Positions 29,596 through 40,800 of a DNA stretch of 64,000 nucleotides are shown one piece after another. The position numbers and the translations under genes were made by a program. Source of the DNA: Aculops lycopersici (lineage: Eukaryota > Arthropoda > Arachnida > Trombidiformes > Eriophyidae); NCBI GenBank assembly GCA_015350385.1, contig WNKI01000001.1, forward strand, positions 12,273,329 through 12,337,328, written 5' to 3'. The notes below the pieces were generated by a model, which saw only the letters and a list, made by a program, of their open reading frames with translations, was not told where the DNA came from and ran no database searches. The first letter of the stretch is position 1; every line of letters begins with the position of its first letter.

Positions 29596-31344
29596 ATGGC
29601 ACCAAGATCACAAATAGTTTTATTCTTCGGGCTCCTGGTTTGCTTGGCTGCTTCCGCCTCTTGCATCCATGGAGCCTCGATGGAGTTCGACGATTTGTCC
29701 GAAACACACAAGATTCGGGTGTTCGATCTCCTGGAGGAGGCGATGGAGGAGGGAGCCGATCCGATTGACATCATTAGGATGGGTTTGGAAAGATTCAGGA
29801 GCAACAAAAAGGCGCCCACTTCGAAGCGCGCGATTGGTGACGACTTCATTCCAACTCCCGGTGAGATTTCAATGCCCTCAACATTGCCAAATCTCGATGT
29901 GGTCAGAGGCAAAGCAGAAGCTGAATCCAAGACACAGGTCATGGAAGGTTCTCCAATTTTGAAGATTCCAAGCAAGGATCTCTCGAAGCAAGAGGAAAAG
30001 TCTGACCCGAAGGTCGAGACTGAGGCTAAAATCTCAACTGCACCCACAGCAACAACAATCAGCACACCTGTTGAGAAGGAGGAGATTGTATCAACAACTG
30101 TCTCGCCACTCCCAATCACAACACCTACAACCAAGATATCTCCAATGGACACCTGGCCCGAGACATCGGACTCATCATCGACAACCTCAACCAGCTCCAC
30201 AACTACAGCCTCGCCAGATGAGAATGCCGAAGGGCAGACGAATGACAGTTCAAATCCACAGGTGTCTTCAACAACGACCACAACCACAGCTGCACCATCA
30301 TTTAGCTCAGATGATATGTTGAATTCGAATGAATCTCCTTCAAACAACGACAACGACAACGAAAATCACAACCATCACCAGGCACAAGAAGGGGCTGAGA
30401 GTCACAAGTTTGACGATGTGAGGTCGGAACATCACGATGATCGTGAAATAAACGAGCTCCAAAACCACAACGATTTCGAGCACGACAGACAGGAACAGGC
30501 GCCAGAGCCACATGATCATCAAGAGGAGTTGAGATCGGGACCCATCGACGATGAGCACGAGTCTCATGAGCAACAAGTAACACCGTCGTCAACTGATGAA
30601 CCACTCCACGATGATAACAGAAAAGAGATTAAGGACGACAACTCGGACGCCAACCCGAAAGATCAAAACTTCGAGAAGACATTCGTCGACAAGTCAGACC
30701 CAAAAAACCCGAGAAGGGTCCATATAACGATCAAGAAGAAGAGCCACAGAAGCCCTAACGAATCTAGCAAGGAGAAGTTTGAGTCCAGAACTGAGCAGTC
30801 GCTAGGTGATGGGCCAAACAGGCGGCACAAGCAGCACACATCAAGCTACTCCTCCAGCTACTCCAGCGGAAATGGTGGCTCAACCTACACCAGCAATAGC
30901 ATAAATGGCGCAAATGTCAACAACTATCAAAGTGGGGGATCGGGACCTAAAACTTGGACTTACACCTCAAACTCTGTTGATCCATATTCGAATCAAAAGT
31001 ACACATCAATGCCACCAATGCCAATGATGCCACCCATGCCGCCTATGCCCAGAATGCCGCCTATGCCCCAGATGCCACGAATGCCGCCTATGCCGCCTAT
31101 GCCTCATATGCCACAGATGGCATTCATGCCATATGCCTATCCAATGAACATGCCACCTCTTTACGGATCTAACTTGGCTGTCCCGATGGGATATGCTGGT
31201 GCTTACCCAGGACCAGCCGTCTACCCAAACAAAAACAACTTATACAAGCCAAACGGCCAGGTAAAGAGCAAGCGTGATACCAAGCGCGCCACCAAGAGGC
31301 AAAAGAGAGTTCGCGAGGCCGAAAGTGCGACAAATCAGATATAG
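29596..31344 (+). CDS. Secreted Ser/Thr-, His/Asp- and Met/Pro-rich protein of unknown function
   Basis: The 582-residue single-exon product opens with a clear signal peptide (hydrophobic core IVLFFGLLVCLAASA, likely cut near residue 25). A short charged helical part follows (about 28-75: DDLSETHKIRVFDLLEEAME...DIIRMGLERFR), the only segment that looks globular. Next come Thr/Ser-rich linkers and an acidic His-rich stretch at about residues 246-350 (repeated DDN, HHD and HDH-type runs). A Ser/Tyr/Gly-rich stretch follows, and at about 472-520 a run of MPPMP-type repeats. The C-terminus is strongly basic with KSKRDTKRATKRQKR, which may be a furin-type cleavage site. I know no family for it. 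Metal binding or an extracellular-matrix role is only a guess from composition. A poly-A signal lies at 31373. Confidence 0.8.
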   Translation: MAPRSQIVLFFGLLVCLAASASCIHGASMEFDDLSETHKIRVFDLLEEAMEEGADPIDIIRMGLERFRSNKKAPTSKRAIGDDFIPTPGEISMPSTLPNLDVVRGKAEAESKTQVMEGSPILKIPSKDLSKQEEKSDPKVETEAKISTAPTATTISTPVEKEEIVSTTVSPLPITTPTTKISPMDTWPETSDSSSTTSTSSTTTASPDENAEGQTNDSSNPQVSSTTTTTTAAPSFSSDDMLNSNESPSNNDNDNENHNHHQAQEGAESHKFDDVRSEHHDDREINELQNHNDFEHDRQEQAPEPHDHQEELRSGPIDDEHESHEQQVTPSSTDEPLHDDNRKEIKDDNSDANPKDQNFEKTFVDKSDPKNPRRVHITIKKKSHRSPNESSKEKFESRTEQSLGDGPNRRHKQHTSSYSSSYSSGNGGSTYTSNSINGANVNNYQSGGSGPKTWTYTSNSVDPYSNQKYTSMPPMPMMPPMPPMPRMPPMPQMPRMPPMPPMPHMPQMAFMPYAYPMNMPPLYGSNLAVPMGYAGAYPGPAVYPNKNNLYKPNGQVKSKRDTKRATKRQKRVREAESATNQI

Positions 31345-31368
31345 ACGAGAGAGAGAGAGAGAGAGAAG
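31345..31368. repeat. (GA)n tract just after the stop codon
   Basis: GA dinucleotide run in the 3' UTR of the secreted protein gene. Confidence 0.8.
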
Positions 31369-31372
31369 TCGG

Positions 31373-31378
31373 AATAAA
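31373..31378 (+). promoter_or_regulatory. Polyadenylation signal AATAAA of the secreted protein gene
   Basis: Canonical hexamer 29 bases past the stop codon. Confidence 0.6.
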
Positions 31379-32153
31379 CGCACCTAGCTTGGTGGTGGTC
31401 AAATAGTGTCGCCATCCAATCAACATCTACTTCGTTTAAGTCTCTAATCAAAACAAAAATCATCTTTATATTCAAATCTACCAATGCTTGTTTTAAGTCG
31501 GATCTAACTACGCATTATGGTGATCGATTTATATTGCGCAATATTCACAGTTTATAATCACATCCAGCAAACCATCTAGCAACTCAGTTACTTTTGAGTC
31601 GTGTATACTTGTCATTAGTTTGTAATGCGATAAGTCATCGCAAAGGAACCCTCCGATTGCAATCGAGAACTCGTTTGACTCAGTGGTAGTTACAAGAGGA
31701 GCTTGACATAAAGTTTGCTATTGATTGTGTAATGTAAGCCGATCGCCTTACCTGGAAATGCGATAGACTTGTGGCTGCATCGGTAGGCATTCAGGGCGAC
31801 GCACATGCACAAGTTGCATGTGCGTCTGCGAAAAGTCACTGGGCCAAGTGCAGACTCTGCGCAAGAATAGAAACAACAACAGTGCAAATTTAATCCAGCT
31901 GAAATCATCTGCTTCAACTCATACACTGTATCATCGTCAGCATTAGCAATATTTGCAAACTTAACTAAACAATCCTCAGTCATACATGTAACTAAACTAC
32001 GTGGCTTCATTTTACGACCACCGCGACCCCAATTGAATTTATTGGCTTGATGTGACCCCCAGCAATTTCGTCCCGTTATACTATTCAACTCGACACAACC
32101 TCGACCATCACGACCATTGGAGTCTCGATCCGTATTATTATCAAACTCAAAGG
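31379..32153. other. Region between the secreted protein gene and GTPBP1
   Basis: This is the upstream region of GTPBP1. The minus strand carries an open frame from an ATG at 32010 to 31690 (106 residues, seven cysteines in the central part, donor-like CCAGGTAAGG near 31752). I do not recognise it and do not call it a gene. A perfect 12-bp hairpin lies at 31798-31826. Confidence 0.35.
31798..31826. repeat. Perfect 12-bp inverted repeat with 5-base loop
   Basis: GACGCACATGCA at 31798-31809, loop CAAGT, then its exact reverse complement at 31815-31826. Confidence 0.9.
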
Positions 32154-34143
32154 ATGACTCGAACAAAATCACCCGAAGGCTCCGAAGAATCCACAACCCC
32201 GAGCCAGGACGATGCTAGCAATATTGATGCAAATGACAACAACAATAAGAATAATAACAATGTTGGACGCGACATTGAAAGGTCCCTTAGTGTTGACTCA
32301 ATTGTTGAGACTCTGAGGGGTAAACTAGAATCTGGCCAAGGGGAATGCATATATAAATTGAGCGACTCTTGTAGGTATTCTTTGATGATTGTATGAGATT
32401 GTTGTTGTTGTTGTTTACAGTTTTGATTTGTTGGCAAGAGCATCAAAACAAGAGCAACAACAAGAACAACAAAAGCAATCTTTGACTTGTTTCTAGAGCA
32501 ATAACAACAAAGACGACCACAAAAAACGAAGACAAATGACAACAAACCCGAAAGGCCATCTGTGACAGAATACTAACTGCTTACGTATCTCTCCCATAAT
32601 TTTCCAATCTTCCGCTACTCTCTTCGCTCTAGATCTTGAGGCTGAAGGTGGTCTCAATGAGGAGCAATTGTCCGATGCCATAATGCACTTGACGACAGCG
32701 ACCGAGCGTCTGGATGCAGATTATGTTTTGTTGAGGCAGATAAAGTCAAACAAAACGAGAGTTATAAACGAATACCTCGTACGTTCTAGAGCACCAGACG
32801 ATGATTTTCAGGAGATAAGAGTTGCTGTGGTTGGCAATGTGGACGCCGGAAAGTCGACTCTCTTGGGAGTCCTCACATATGGCGAGCTGGACAATGGCCG
32901 TGGTCTGGCTAGGCTGAAGTTATTTAGGCACAAGCATGAGATTGAATCTGGTAGAACCTCTTCGGTGGGCAATGACATTTTGGGCTTCGATAGTCGAGGT
33001 CAGATTGTTAACGAGTCGAATGTTCGAGCTGGCAGTCACCTTAACTGGACGACAATTTGTCGCAAATCTGCAAAAGTGATAACATTCATCGACTTGGCGG
33101 GCCACGAGAAATACCTTAAAACAACGATATTTGGCATGACAGGTAACAATCCGGACTTTGTTATGCTGATTGTGGGTGCCAATGCTGGAGTTGTTGGCAT
33201 GACCAAAGAGCATTTAGGTTTAGCATTGGCTTTGAATGTGCCCGTCTTCCTCGTTGTTTCTAAAATAGACATGTGCCCACCAAACGTGCTAACCGAAACC
33301 CTCAATACCCTACAGCGACTTTTAAAATCACCCGGCTGCCGGAAAATTCCCGTGATGGTAGCCAACGAGGAAGATGTCATTATGAGTGCAACAAATTTTG
33401 CCTCCGAACGATTGTGTCCGGTGTTTCAAGTGTCAAATGTCACTGGCAAGAACCTAAACTTGCTGAAGATGTTCCTCAATTTGCTCATGTCCCGAACGCC
33501 GAAGGCGGACAACGAAGCCGCCTGTTACGTAATCGACGACATCCATCAAGTTCCGGGCGTGGGAACTGTCGTTTCCGGATTGATCTCCAAGGGCTCGGTC
33601 AAAATCAACGACCTTCTCTACCTCGGCCCCAACTCGCTAGGCCTCTACCAACAGGTGTCCGTGCGTTCGATTCACCGGAAGCGTTTACCTGTGACCGAGG
33701 TGCGTAGCGGCCAAACGGCCTCCTTTGCCCTCAAGAAAGTTAGACGAGACGAAGTGAGAAAGGGCATGGTTATGTTGGCTTCGCCCACACCGCCGCCCGC
33801 CTTCTGGGAGTTTACCGCCGAGATACTCATATTGCACCACGCAACGACGATCAGTGTTAGATACCAGGCAGTGATCCATTGTGGCAGCATTCGTCAGACC
33901 GCCCAAATACTTGAAATGAATGCCGAGTGCTTAAGGACGGGCGACAAGGCGTCAGTGAGATTCAGGTTCATCAAGAACCCCGAGTACTTGAGACTCGGCC
34001 AAAAGATGATCTTTCGCGAGGGCCGAACGAAAGCAATCGGAACCATAATCAAGGTTGAAACTGGAACTCCGCCGCCCAATACCAAGGACAAAACTGCAAA
34101 GCGCGAGCAAAATTTGGCCAGACAGAAGAAACAAAGCACCTAG
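32154..34143 (+). CDS. GTPBP1: GTP-binding protein 1 (GTPBP1), two exons
   Basis: GTPBP1 is an EF-Tu-like translational GTPase that can deliver aminoacyl-tRNA and help rescue stalled ribosomes. Exon 1 is 32154..32370 and exon 2 is 32633..34143 (phase 1, 262-bp intron ending CGCTCTAG). Together they give 575 residues. Exon 1 has an Asn-rich linker and then [18 protein letters not shown], matching [20 protein letters not shown]. The G motifs are intact: GNVDAGKST (G1, about 140-148), [19 protein letters not shown] (the GTPBP1-specific switch), [11 protein letters not shown] (G3) and SKID (G4). Domain 2 and 3 blocks [24 protein letters not shown] and [11 protein letters not shown] follow. The donor GTAGGT is weak; GTPBP2 is the alternative name, but the wording favours GTPBP1. 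Confidence 0.93.
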
Positions 34144-35069
34144 CAAGTTGAGCTCATCATCAGCTTGGATTGTTATGCAATTGCGAAATACACTTACAAG
34201 TCGCAGGACAAAATCACCACCGCAACCACTATCAGGACAACGAAGTTTCTCTTGTCTTATTACTTACCATTACTATGATTCATCGCAACATATCAATCAG
34301 CAACCACTGTGACTTTTACTACCAATTGATAGAAAGTTTTCCTTGTTCCCTGCAAGTGGTGATGGTAGTTAAACGGCAGAGAATGACATGAACGCCACGC
34401 TAGAGATGGAGGGCACATGGGAATCATCTAGATCAAAGTGTGAAGACAACATTTACCTCAGAAAACTCCGTTCTATGAACTCGGATAGTTTAGTTTTTTA
34501 CACATACTACAACTTTTAGCACTTTTATCTTACAGACGACAGCTTTGAGTGTATCATCTTAACACATGCAGCAAGTGAGTCTTTGTTGAACAATCTGATT
34601 GACTTGAAGGTTTACACGAGAAGATAGTGAAAGAGAAGAGAGACGCATAGAGACACCAAGAGGAAACACATCAAGCCACAGAGACTGACGTTGTTGCTTT
34701 ACTCAACGTCACATGGTAGCACTCTCATTATTATTATCAACACGCTAGTGGTGATACAACGAGAAACTTTATACAACAAAGCAAGATAACAATAAATACA
34801 CTTGCACTTATTATTATTATCTAAACATTGATAATCTTTCCAATTTGCTATTATATTCATCTGAGTTTGAGCGAAAGGAGTCAAGAAACACGTAGGCGGC
34901 TTGTTAAAGTTAGTCTAGTATATTCGTGAACAGTCATCATGATCTTAGGTTACAATCTAAAGGGAGTCTTCGGTTGATTGGTCTTAAATGTTCCATTCAC
35001 TATCGTTGTTCCTGTTCCTGTTCTTGCTATTTGTTGGTCTTGTTTTTTTACAGCAATCAAACTCTTGAC
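34144..35069. other. Intergenic region between convergent GTPBP1 and BCAT
   Basis: 3' UTR sequence of both neighbours. No gene or RNA is recognised. Confidence 0.4.
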
Positions 35070-36539
35070 TCAGTAGTCGGCCAACTCGCTGGCCCAGGGG
35101 TGAGGCACCTTTCCGTATTGGATATCGGTGATGGCGCGCAAAATGCGTTTCGTGAGAATGTCGCGCTCAGCCTCCGTATCAGGCACCTGTTGAGCTAGTG
35201 CTTGGTTGTTGTTGTTATTGCTCTCGGGTTTCTTGTTGATATCAAAGTATGGGATTCTGATTTCGGTTCCATCCTTCATGTGAATTGAGCTGATGGGACA
35301 AACGATGCACGCGGTTCCGGCGCCGAACATTTCGATGACTCGATTCTCGTGGCTCATTTGCTGCAACTCGTTGATGGTAACATAACGCTCCTCGACCACC
35401 ACGTCGCTCCACTGGCGGGCAAGCTCAATTATCGAGGCTCTAGTGATTCCCGGCAGAATGAGCCCGTCGCTGAGTGGCGGTGTGATTAGATGTATCTTGC
35501 CAGTCTCACGGTTTCTCAATGAGAGGAAGATGTTCATGGTTCCAACTTCAGTTAGTTTCATGTCGTCGCCATAGAGCCAGAGGACCTGTTGCAGGCCCAA
35601 CTTCTCGGCTTGCTTCTGGACCATGATTGTGGGCGCGTAGTTTGCGCCGAGCTTGGCGTTACCTGCGCCGCCTGGCCAAGCGCGCACAAAGTCGGGGTCG
35701 GCGTATAGTGAGATTGGCTTGAATCCAGTTTTGAAATAGGGTCCCACCGGCGAGAGGAGCACATAGAGCATGGCCTTGCGCGAGTTGGCGACACCAAGCG
35801 ACGGTTCGACGCCTAGAATTGTGGGTCTCACGTAGAGGGAGGTGAGGTTTTGAGCGCCTCGCGAGGATGGAATCCAATCCTGTTCCAATTGGACCAACTT
35901 GTGGATGCACTTGATGAGCTCGTGCTCGTCGAACTCGGGTAGCGCGAGCCTACGAGTGGAATGCAACAAGCGTCTCACATTCTGGTCCAATCTGAAGAAT
36001 CTGATCTTGTTGTCGTGGCCTCGGTAAGCTTTTGCCCCTTCGAAGGCCTCGATGGCGTAGTGCAGCACCTTTGCTGCCGGGTGCAGGGTTAGGTTGTGCA
36101 CCTTGGAGATCAGCGGCGTGGTCCAACCCTGCTCCTGGTCCCAGTCGACGCGGAACATGTGATCGGTGAAGGCGTGTCCAAAGAGCAGTTTGTCCGGCGA
36201 GGGCTTCGGGCTCATCTCGTTCGGGAGGCAAGGGATTATCTGGAGGTCCGAGCTTCGGAATGAGTCGTTGACGTTGCGTTGCACTCGATGCTGCTGTTGC
36301 GGCGCTTCCACGATCACTTGTTGCTGAGCTTGAGTCGATAGAAGGAGCCGCGACTGGCCACTGGCCGACCAGCGACCATCCGAACTGAACGCCCGCCTGC
36401 CGCTTGCATTGACAGAAACCGATAAAAGGAGTTCAGCTGGGCCGCTGGAGTCTTTGAACTTGATTGACTTGTTTGCTGTGGCTTGACATTTGGATAGCTG
36501 AAGCAGACTTTTCTGGCTCAAAAGTTTCCTCGCACTCAT
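35070..36539 (-). CDS. BCAT: Branched-chain amino acid aminotransferase, probably mitochondrial
   Basis: This PLP enzyme interconverts Leu, Ile and Val with their 2-oxo acids; with valine the product is 3-methyl-2-oxobutanoate. The 489-residue product has a long N-terminus (about 110 residues, Ser/Lys/Gln-rich, MSARKLLSQKSLLQLSK...) suited to mitochondrial targeting. It then has the class-IV fold: LLFGHAFTDHMFRVDWDQEQGW, LHYAIEAFEGAKAYRG, the PLP-lysine region GNAKLGANYAPTIMVQKQ, VLWLYGDDMKLTEVGTMNIF, PPLSDGLILPGITRASI, GAGTACIVCPISSI and a C-terminal IQYGKVPHPWASEL. An Asn-rich insert sits near the C-terminus. It is one exon from the ATG at 36539. It could supply substrate to the PanB encoded at 9601-10596. 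Confidence 0.95.
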   Translation of the reverse strand: MSARKLLSQKSLLQLSKCQATANKSIKFKDSSGPAELLLSVSVNASGRRAFSSDGRWSASGQSRLLLSTQAQQQVIVEAPQQQHRVQRNVNDSFRSSDLQIIPCLPNEMSPKPSPDKLLFGHAFTDHMFRVDWDQEQGWTTPLISKVHNLTLHPAAKVLHYAIEAFEGAKAYRGHDNKIRFFRLDQNVRRLLHSTRRLALPEFDEHELIKCIHKLVQLEQDWIPSSRGAQNLTSLYVRPTILGVEPSLGVANSRKAMLYVLLSPVGPYFKTGFKPISLYADPDFVRAWPGGAGNAKLGANYAPTIMVQKQAEKLGLQQVLWLYGDDMKLTEVGTMNIFLSLRNRETGKIHLITPPLSDGLILPGITRASIIELARQWSDVVVEERYVTINELQQMSHENRVIEMFGAGTACIVCPISSIHMKDGTEIRIPYFDINKKPESNNNNNQALAQQVPDTEAERDILTKRILRAITDIQYGKVPHPWASELADY

Positions 36540-37049
36540 GGTGCCGGCGAGTTGCTAGATTTGTTGTCGTTTCGACCGAAAACAGGTGCGGCGTTGGGTC
36601 CCGCGCTATCTTGTCAGGTGAAGTGACGCGCTTCTCTTGCTCTTGTTGGTGCTGTTGCTGCTAAATATGTTGTTGCTTGTGTTCAGCTTATGCTTATGCT
36701 GCTTGCGATGTCACCTGCTCTTGCTTCTCAGAGGTGCCGTGTTTTGCTGTGCAGTGTCGTGTCAATGTCCTTGCCCTACTCTTCTTTGCTCCGCAACAAA
36801 CTTCTTGCGGTCGCCTTGATAATCGAATTGTGCTCCGGTCAAAGAGTGTCGACTGCTATAAACTAAACTCGCTTCACTCTTGTCCTCGTCTTCGAGTCGC
36901 CACTTCTATTCGTCTTGAGGTTGTGTGTGTTTTATAATATTGGGATTGTTATCAAGAAAAAGGAAGCTCCTCGAGTCCAAATTATCACCAATGATCGCGA
37001 GCAATACCGAGCACTTGTTGCTAGACTAATCGGCACTTATTTGTGACAC

Positions 37050-37086
<37 letters not shown>

Positions 37087-37899
37087 TAGCGGCCACAACC
37101 ACCGCTATCACCACAACATAACACCAGCGCTGGCCAGACGCCCGAAAGAGCAGCGGTGCTAGTAGCAGAAGTAGTGGAAGTTGCAGTTGGCGAAGACGAT
37201 GTTGGAAGCCGATAACAGGAGCGTCTTAGTGGCGCGCTGTCATGAATCGTTGTTGTTATTATTGTTGTTGTTGTTGTTGTAGGCGACGTCGACGCCAGCA
37301 ATCGATGCGTCGCCTAGCCCCAGCAATCGGACCACCAAGTTGCGCTGATTGGTGGTGAACTGAATCGACTTGGACTAGATTGAATTGAATGGTTATCACA
37401 AGTTATCAAAATGATTAGTTGCCCGCAATTGGGTCTGGTTTAATTTGCTAGGGAACAAGAGTAGGCGCGCGCTACTTCGGCTACCAAGACGCCTGGGCGC
37501 AGACGCGCCACCGCGGCGCCTAGCTAGCGAGCTAGTTTGTAGCTTGGTTAGCTAGACTTCACTTCATTGCTTGAAAACCATGAGTACTATTCCATTAAAA
37601 TCTATCGGCTCCGTAGGTATGCTGGCTGGTTGGTGGCTCGCTTGATTGACATTGCCTTCGTAGTGTCACATTTATTCTGAGACTATCTCGAGTCAAGGAG
37701 TCGTCGGTGGTTAGATGGATACCCAAATGGTGGCCCCAGTCGCTTCAATACAGCAGCAGCAGCAGCAGACCGACAACCAGAACCCATTAAGACATCAACA
37801 ACACTATACTCTAAAAGATGGACCGTCGGTTCAGTGCAAGTGGCTGAGTTAAGTCGGTGGTAGTAGCTATTCTATTGCTAGAGCCCGCGCCGAGTCGAG
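36540..37899. other. Intergenic region between BCAT and HIRA, no gene seen
   Basis: This holds the BCAT upstream region and the 3' UTR of HIRA. It includes a GAC trinucleotide run at 37055-37086 and TTG repeats near 37255-37280. Open frames here are low-complexity. Confidence 0.4.
37055..37086. repeat. (GAC)n microsatellite
   Basis: Uninterrupted GAC trinucleotide run. Confidence 0.85.
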
Positions 37900-40800
37900 T
37901 CAAGACAACAAGTGGTCGCAACATTCCAGTATTTGTTTGTACTCTGAAAAGATTCGTTGATATCTCAGATCCTTAGATAATATTGTAAGCACTTCTCTTA
38001 AGAGGAGACGACTCCTCAACCCTAGAGTTGACAGCTCTACGTTGTTGCTTCCAGTCGTCGCTAGTCGCGCGCACAGGTCCTTTAGTCGGTCGGTGTTGCC
38101 CGTGTCCACGTAGTGTTGAACTGATTGGATCAGCCAGTAATGATACTCATGCGCTGATCTGATTGCAAAAGCGGCGGCCAGCTGTTGATCTAAATAACTT
38201 CTGGTCGCTTTCACTTGAAGACTCTCGGAACCGCTCTTGTTGATGACACTTGCGAAGCGTTTTATATCGAAAGAGTGTTGTGCTTGCAAGGAAGTGAGTG
38301 GCAAGTTTCGTTTCATCGTATCCTGTCTATCGGACGAGTCGACTTGCTTGTGAATAAGGAATCTCTTGATGGCCGTAAGTGAGGGTTTGCAACTTGACCA
38401 GCGAGTAATGGAGTCATTCGAGTCACTGATTAACATCCAACAGTGTAGGTTGAAGTCAAATATGAAGGCGCGTCCTGTTGATAGTAGAAGAAGGGGTTGC
38501 ATCGACTCGGTTAGACTGCAGCTGAGTATCTCAATATCGTTTTCTGGAAGATGGTTGTCCGTTGCCGTTGCCGTGGCATTGTTATTGTTGTGGTGAGCGT
38601 TGCTACTCTTATTGTTATGGTTGCTCTTGCTGGTACTCGGTTTCGTTTGGTCGCCACCAGCATTTGCCGTGTTGTTGCTGCTGTTGCTGGCACTTGTCGC
38701 CACTGGCGACTGGAGAATACTAGAAATAGACTCCGCCTTAACAAGGACCTTGTTTTGGCTGAGATCCCAAAGCCACATACTTGCGGCCGAGGTGATAACT
38801 AGAATGTGACTCTTCTCGGCGGCAATATGCGCCACGGGCGAGTCTAAAACTAGAGGCGGCACTAGGCGCCGGCCGAGTTGGAGCTCGAACAAGTGCAATG
38901 AGTTGTCCATACAGGAGGCTGCCGCCAGGGTTGGGGTTGCAATCACAGAGTTAATTTTACTTGACAGTAGGACGTCCCATATTTTGTTGTTGGATTCGTC
39001 CATGAGACGGAGTTCGTTGATTTTGTCGGAATTGGCCTCGTTCTCCGTCTCTAATATTAAATCCCTTCCATTCTCGTCCTTTATTCTAAAAACAGACGCC
39101 TTGTCTAAGCTCGAGGGTGGGAGTGTCCTGTGGATGATCTTGGGCGCTAACACCTGTTCGCGTCTATGGTAGTTTCCTACAGTGGCGGCCGTGGCTACTG
39201 TTGTGTGGATTGCCGGCATGGATTTGACTGGTGTGCTCTGGATAAAACTTGGTGTCGGTGTGGGCGCTGGTGTTGAGGTAGTGGTTTCAATCAGAATCTT
39301 AGTTTTGGATTCTTTGGATGAGCTGAAAGTTGTGATTGAGGTCGAGTTGAAGGGTAGAGGAGGCTGGATGTAGAGTGGGGTAATACGTCGCTTGCCGCCC
39401 GGCAAGAGGGTCTCGATCTGACGATCGGTGGGTCCTTTGGACATTCCGCTCATAGAGGTGTTGCTCTCGCATTCATTGAAGCCGTTTTGAGAAATACTGT
39501 TGGAATGGCTGCTCTGTTGATGGTCGGGCATATCACTAATAGAATGATTGTTGTTGTGGTGGCTCTTGCTCTGGGACGACGTCGACGGTGTTGGCTCGGC
39601 CGTCGTCGCCGTCTGGGCCTTTATGAGCTCCGGATCCTCAACAATTATTGTCCTACTGGTGGTTGGTGGTGCATTTATAGACTTGCCGTATAATTTCTGT
39701 AAATAACTCTGCTTCTCTTCATTAGTCAAATGGGAGCCCAGCTCGTTAGCTGAAAATATCATCACTGCTACAGTACCATCCTGGGAGCAGGCCATGAGTC
39801 GGAGTCCATCTTTTGACCAGCTGATGTCGAGGACGGAGCTCTCGAAGAGATCATGGGCGACGATCAAGGGACGCGGCTGGCTCGTCAACCAGACTGATAT
39901 GGATCTATCACGCGAGCCGACGGCAACGCAGCAGTACTTGTTGGTCTTGGTGGTGAGTGAATTATTATTTTTACTACTAGACTTGGCTGTGGCGCCGTTA
40001 GCCGCTTTTGAGGCTGCAGTAGTGGTGTTGGTCGTGGTTGCGGTGCTTGATGATGTACCGTTAGAGCTTTTGTTGTTGTTGTTGGTGTTGATGGTTGAGT
40101 TATTGTTGCTGTTGGTGGTGGTGGAGTTGGTGTTGGTGTTGTTGCTGATATTGTTGTTATTGTTGCTGAGAAGACTTGTGCTACTACTCTTGGTGCCAGT
40201 GCCGTTGGCTGCGCTCTTGTCTTTCTTGGACTTGTTTTGATACAATATATTCGGATTAAATCTGACACATGTCACTGCTTTACGATGCCCAACAAGATCC
40301 CGCTGAGTCCGCCAGCCATCGCGCTCAATGAGCTGAGCCACCGAGCCACTATTGTTCATTGCATGCGCCGATATCAGAGTCTGGCCATCTGGTGACCAAT
40401 TAAGTCGCAAAACATGCGTGGTGCCGCCACATTCGACGAAGGGTTCCTTAACCACCGACTCCTCGCGCCAGTCGCTGGTCTTCCAAACTCTGAGACTCTT
40501 GTCGTCGGACTGCGAAGCTAGATACTTGCCCGCCGGATCCCACGCAACCCCCTTGACAAGTCCAGTGTGGCCGGTGATTTTGGTTATGAGTTGTGGGAAA
40601 TTGTTTGCATCCCAAACGATGATCATGTTGTCTACACTGCACGAGGCGAGGTAGAGATCGCTTGGTGACCAGGCCAGGTCTAGGATATCACCGCCATGGC
40701 CATTCAAGGTTGCAATGCAACGCCACTGCTCAATATTGGCAGATTCGAAGACACTATTCTGCGCCTGCTGTACCTGATGATTTGAATGGTGGCTAATACG

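Noticed and set aside
29571..30359. 262-residue minus-strand frame
   Set aside because: Antisense of the Ser/Thr-rich secreted protein, which has a clear signal peptide and poly-A signal on the plus strand.
39794..40240. Hydrophobic Leu/Val-rich plus-strand frame resembling membrane helices
   Set aside because: Antisense of the Asn/Thr-rich HIRA insert; AAC/ACC codons read backwards as GTT/GGT give false hydrophobicity.
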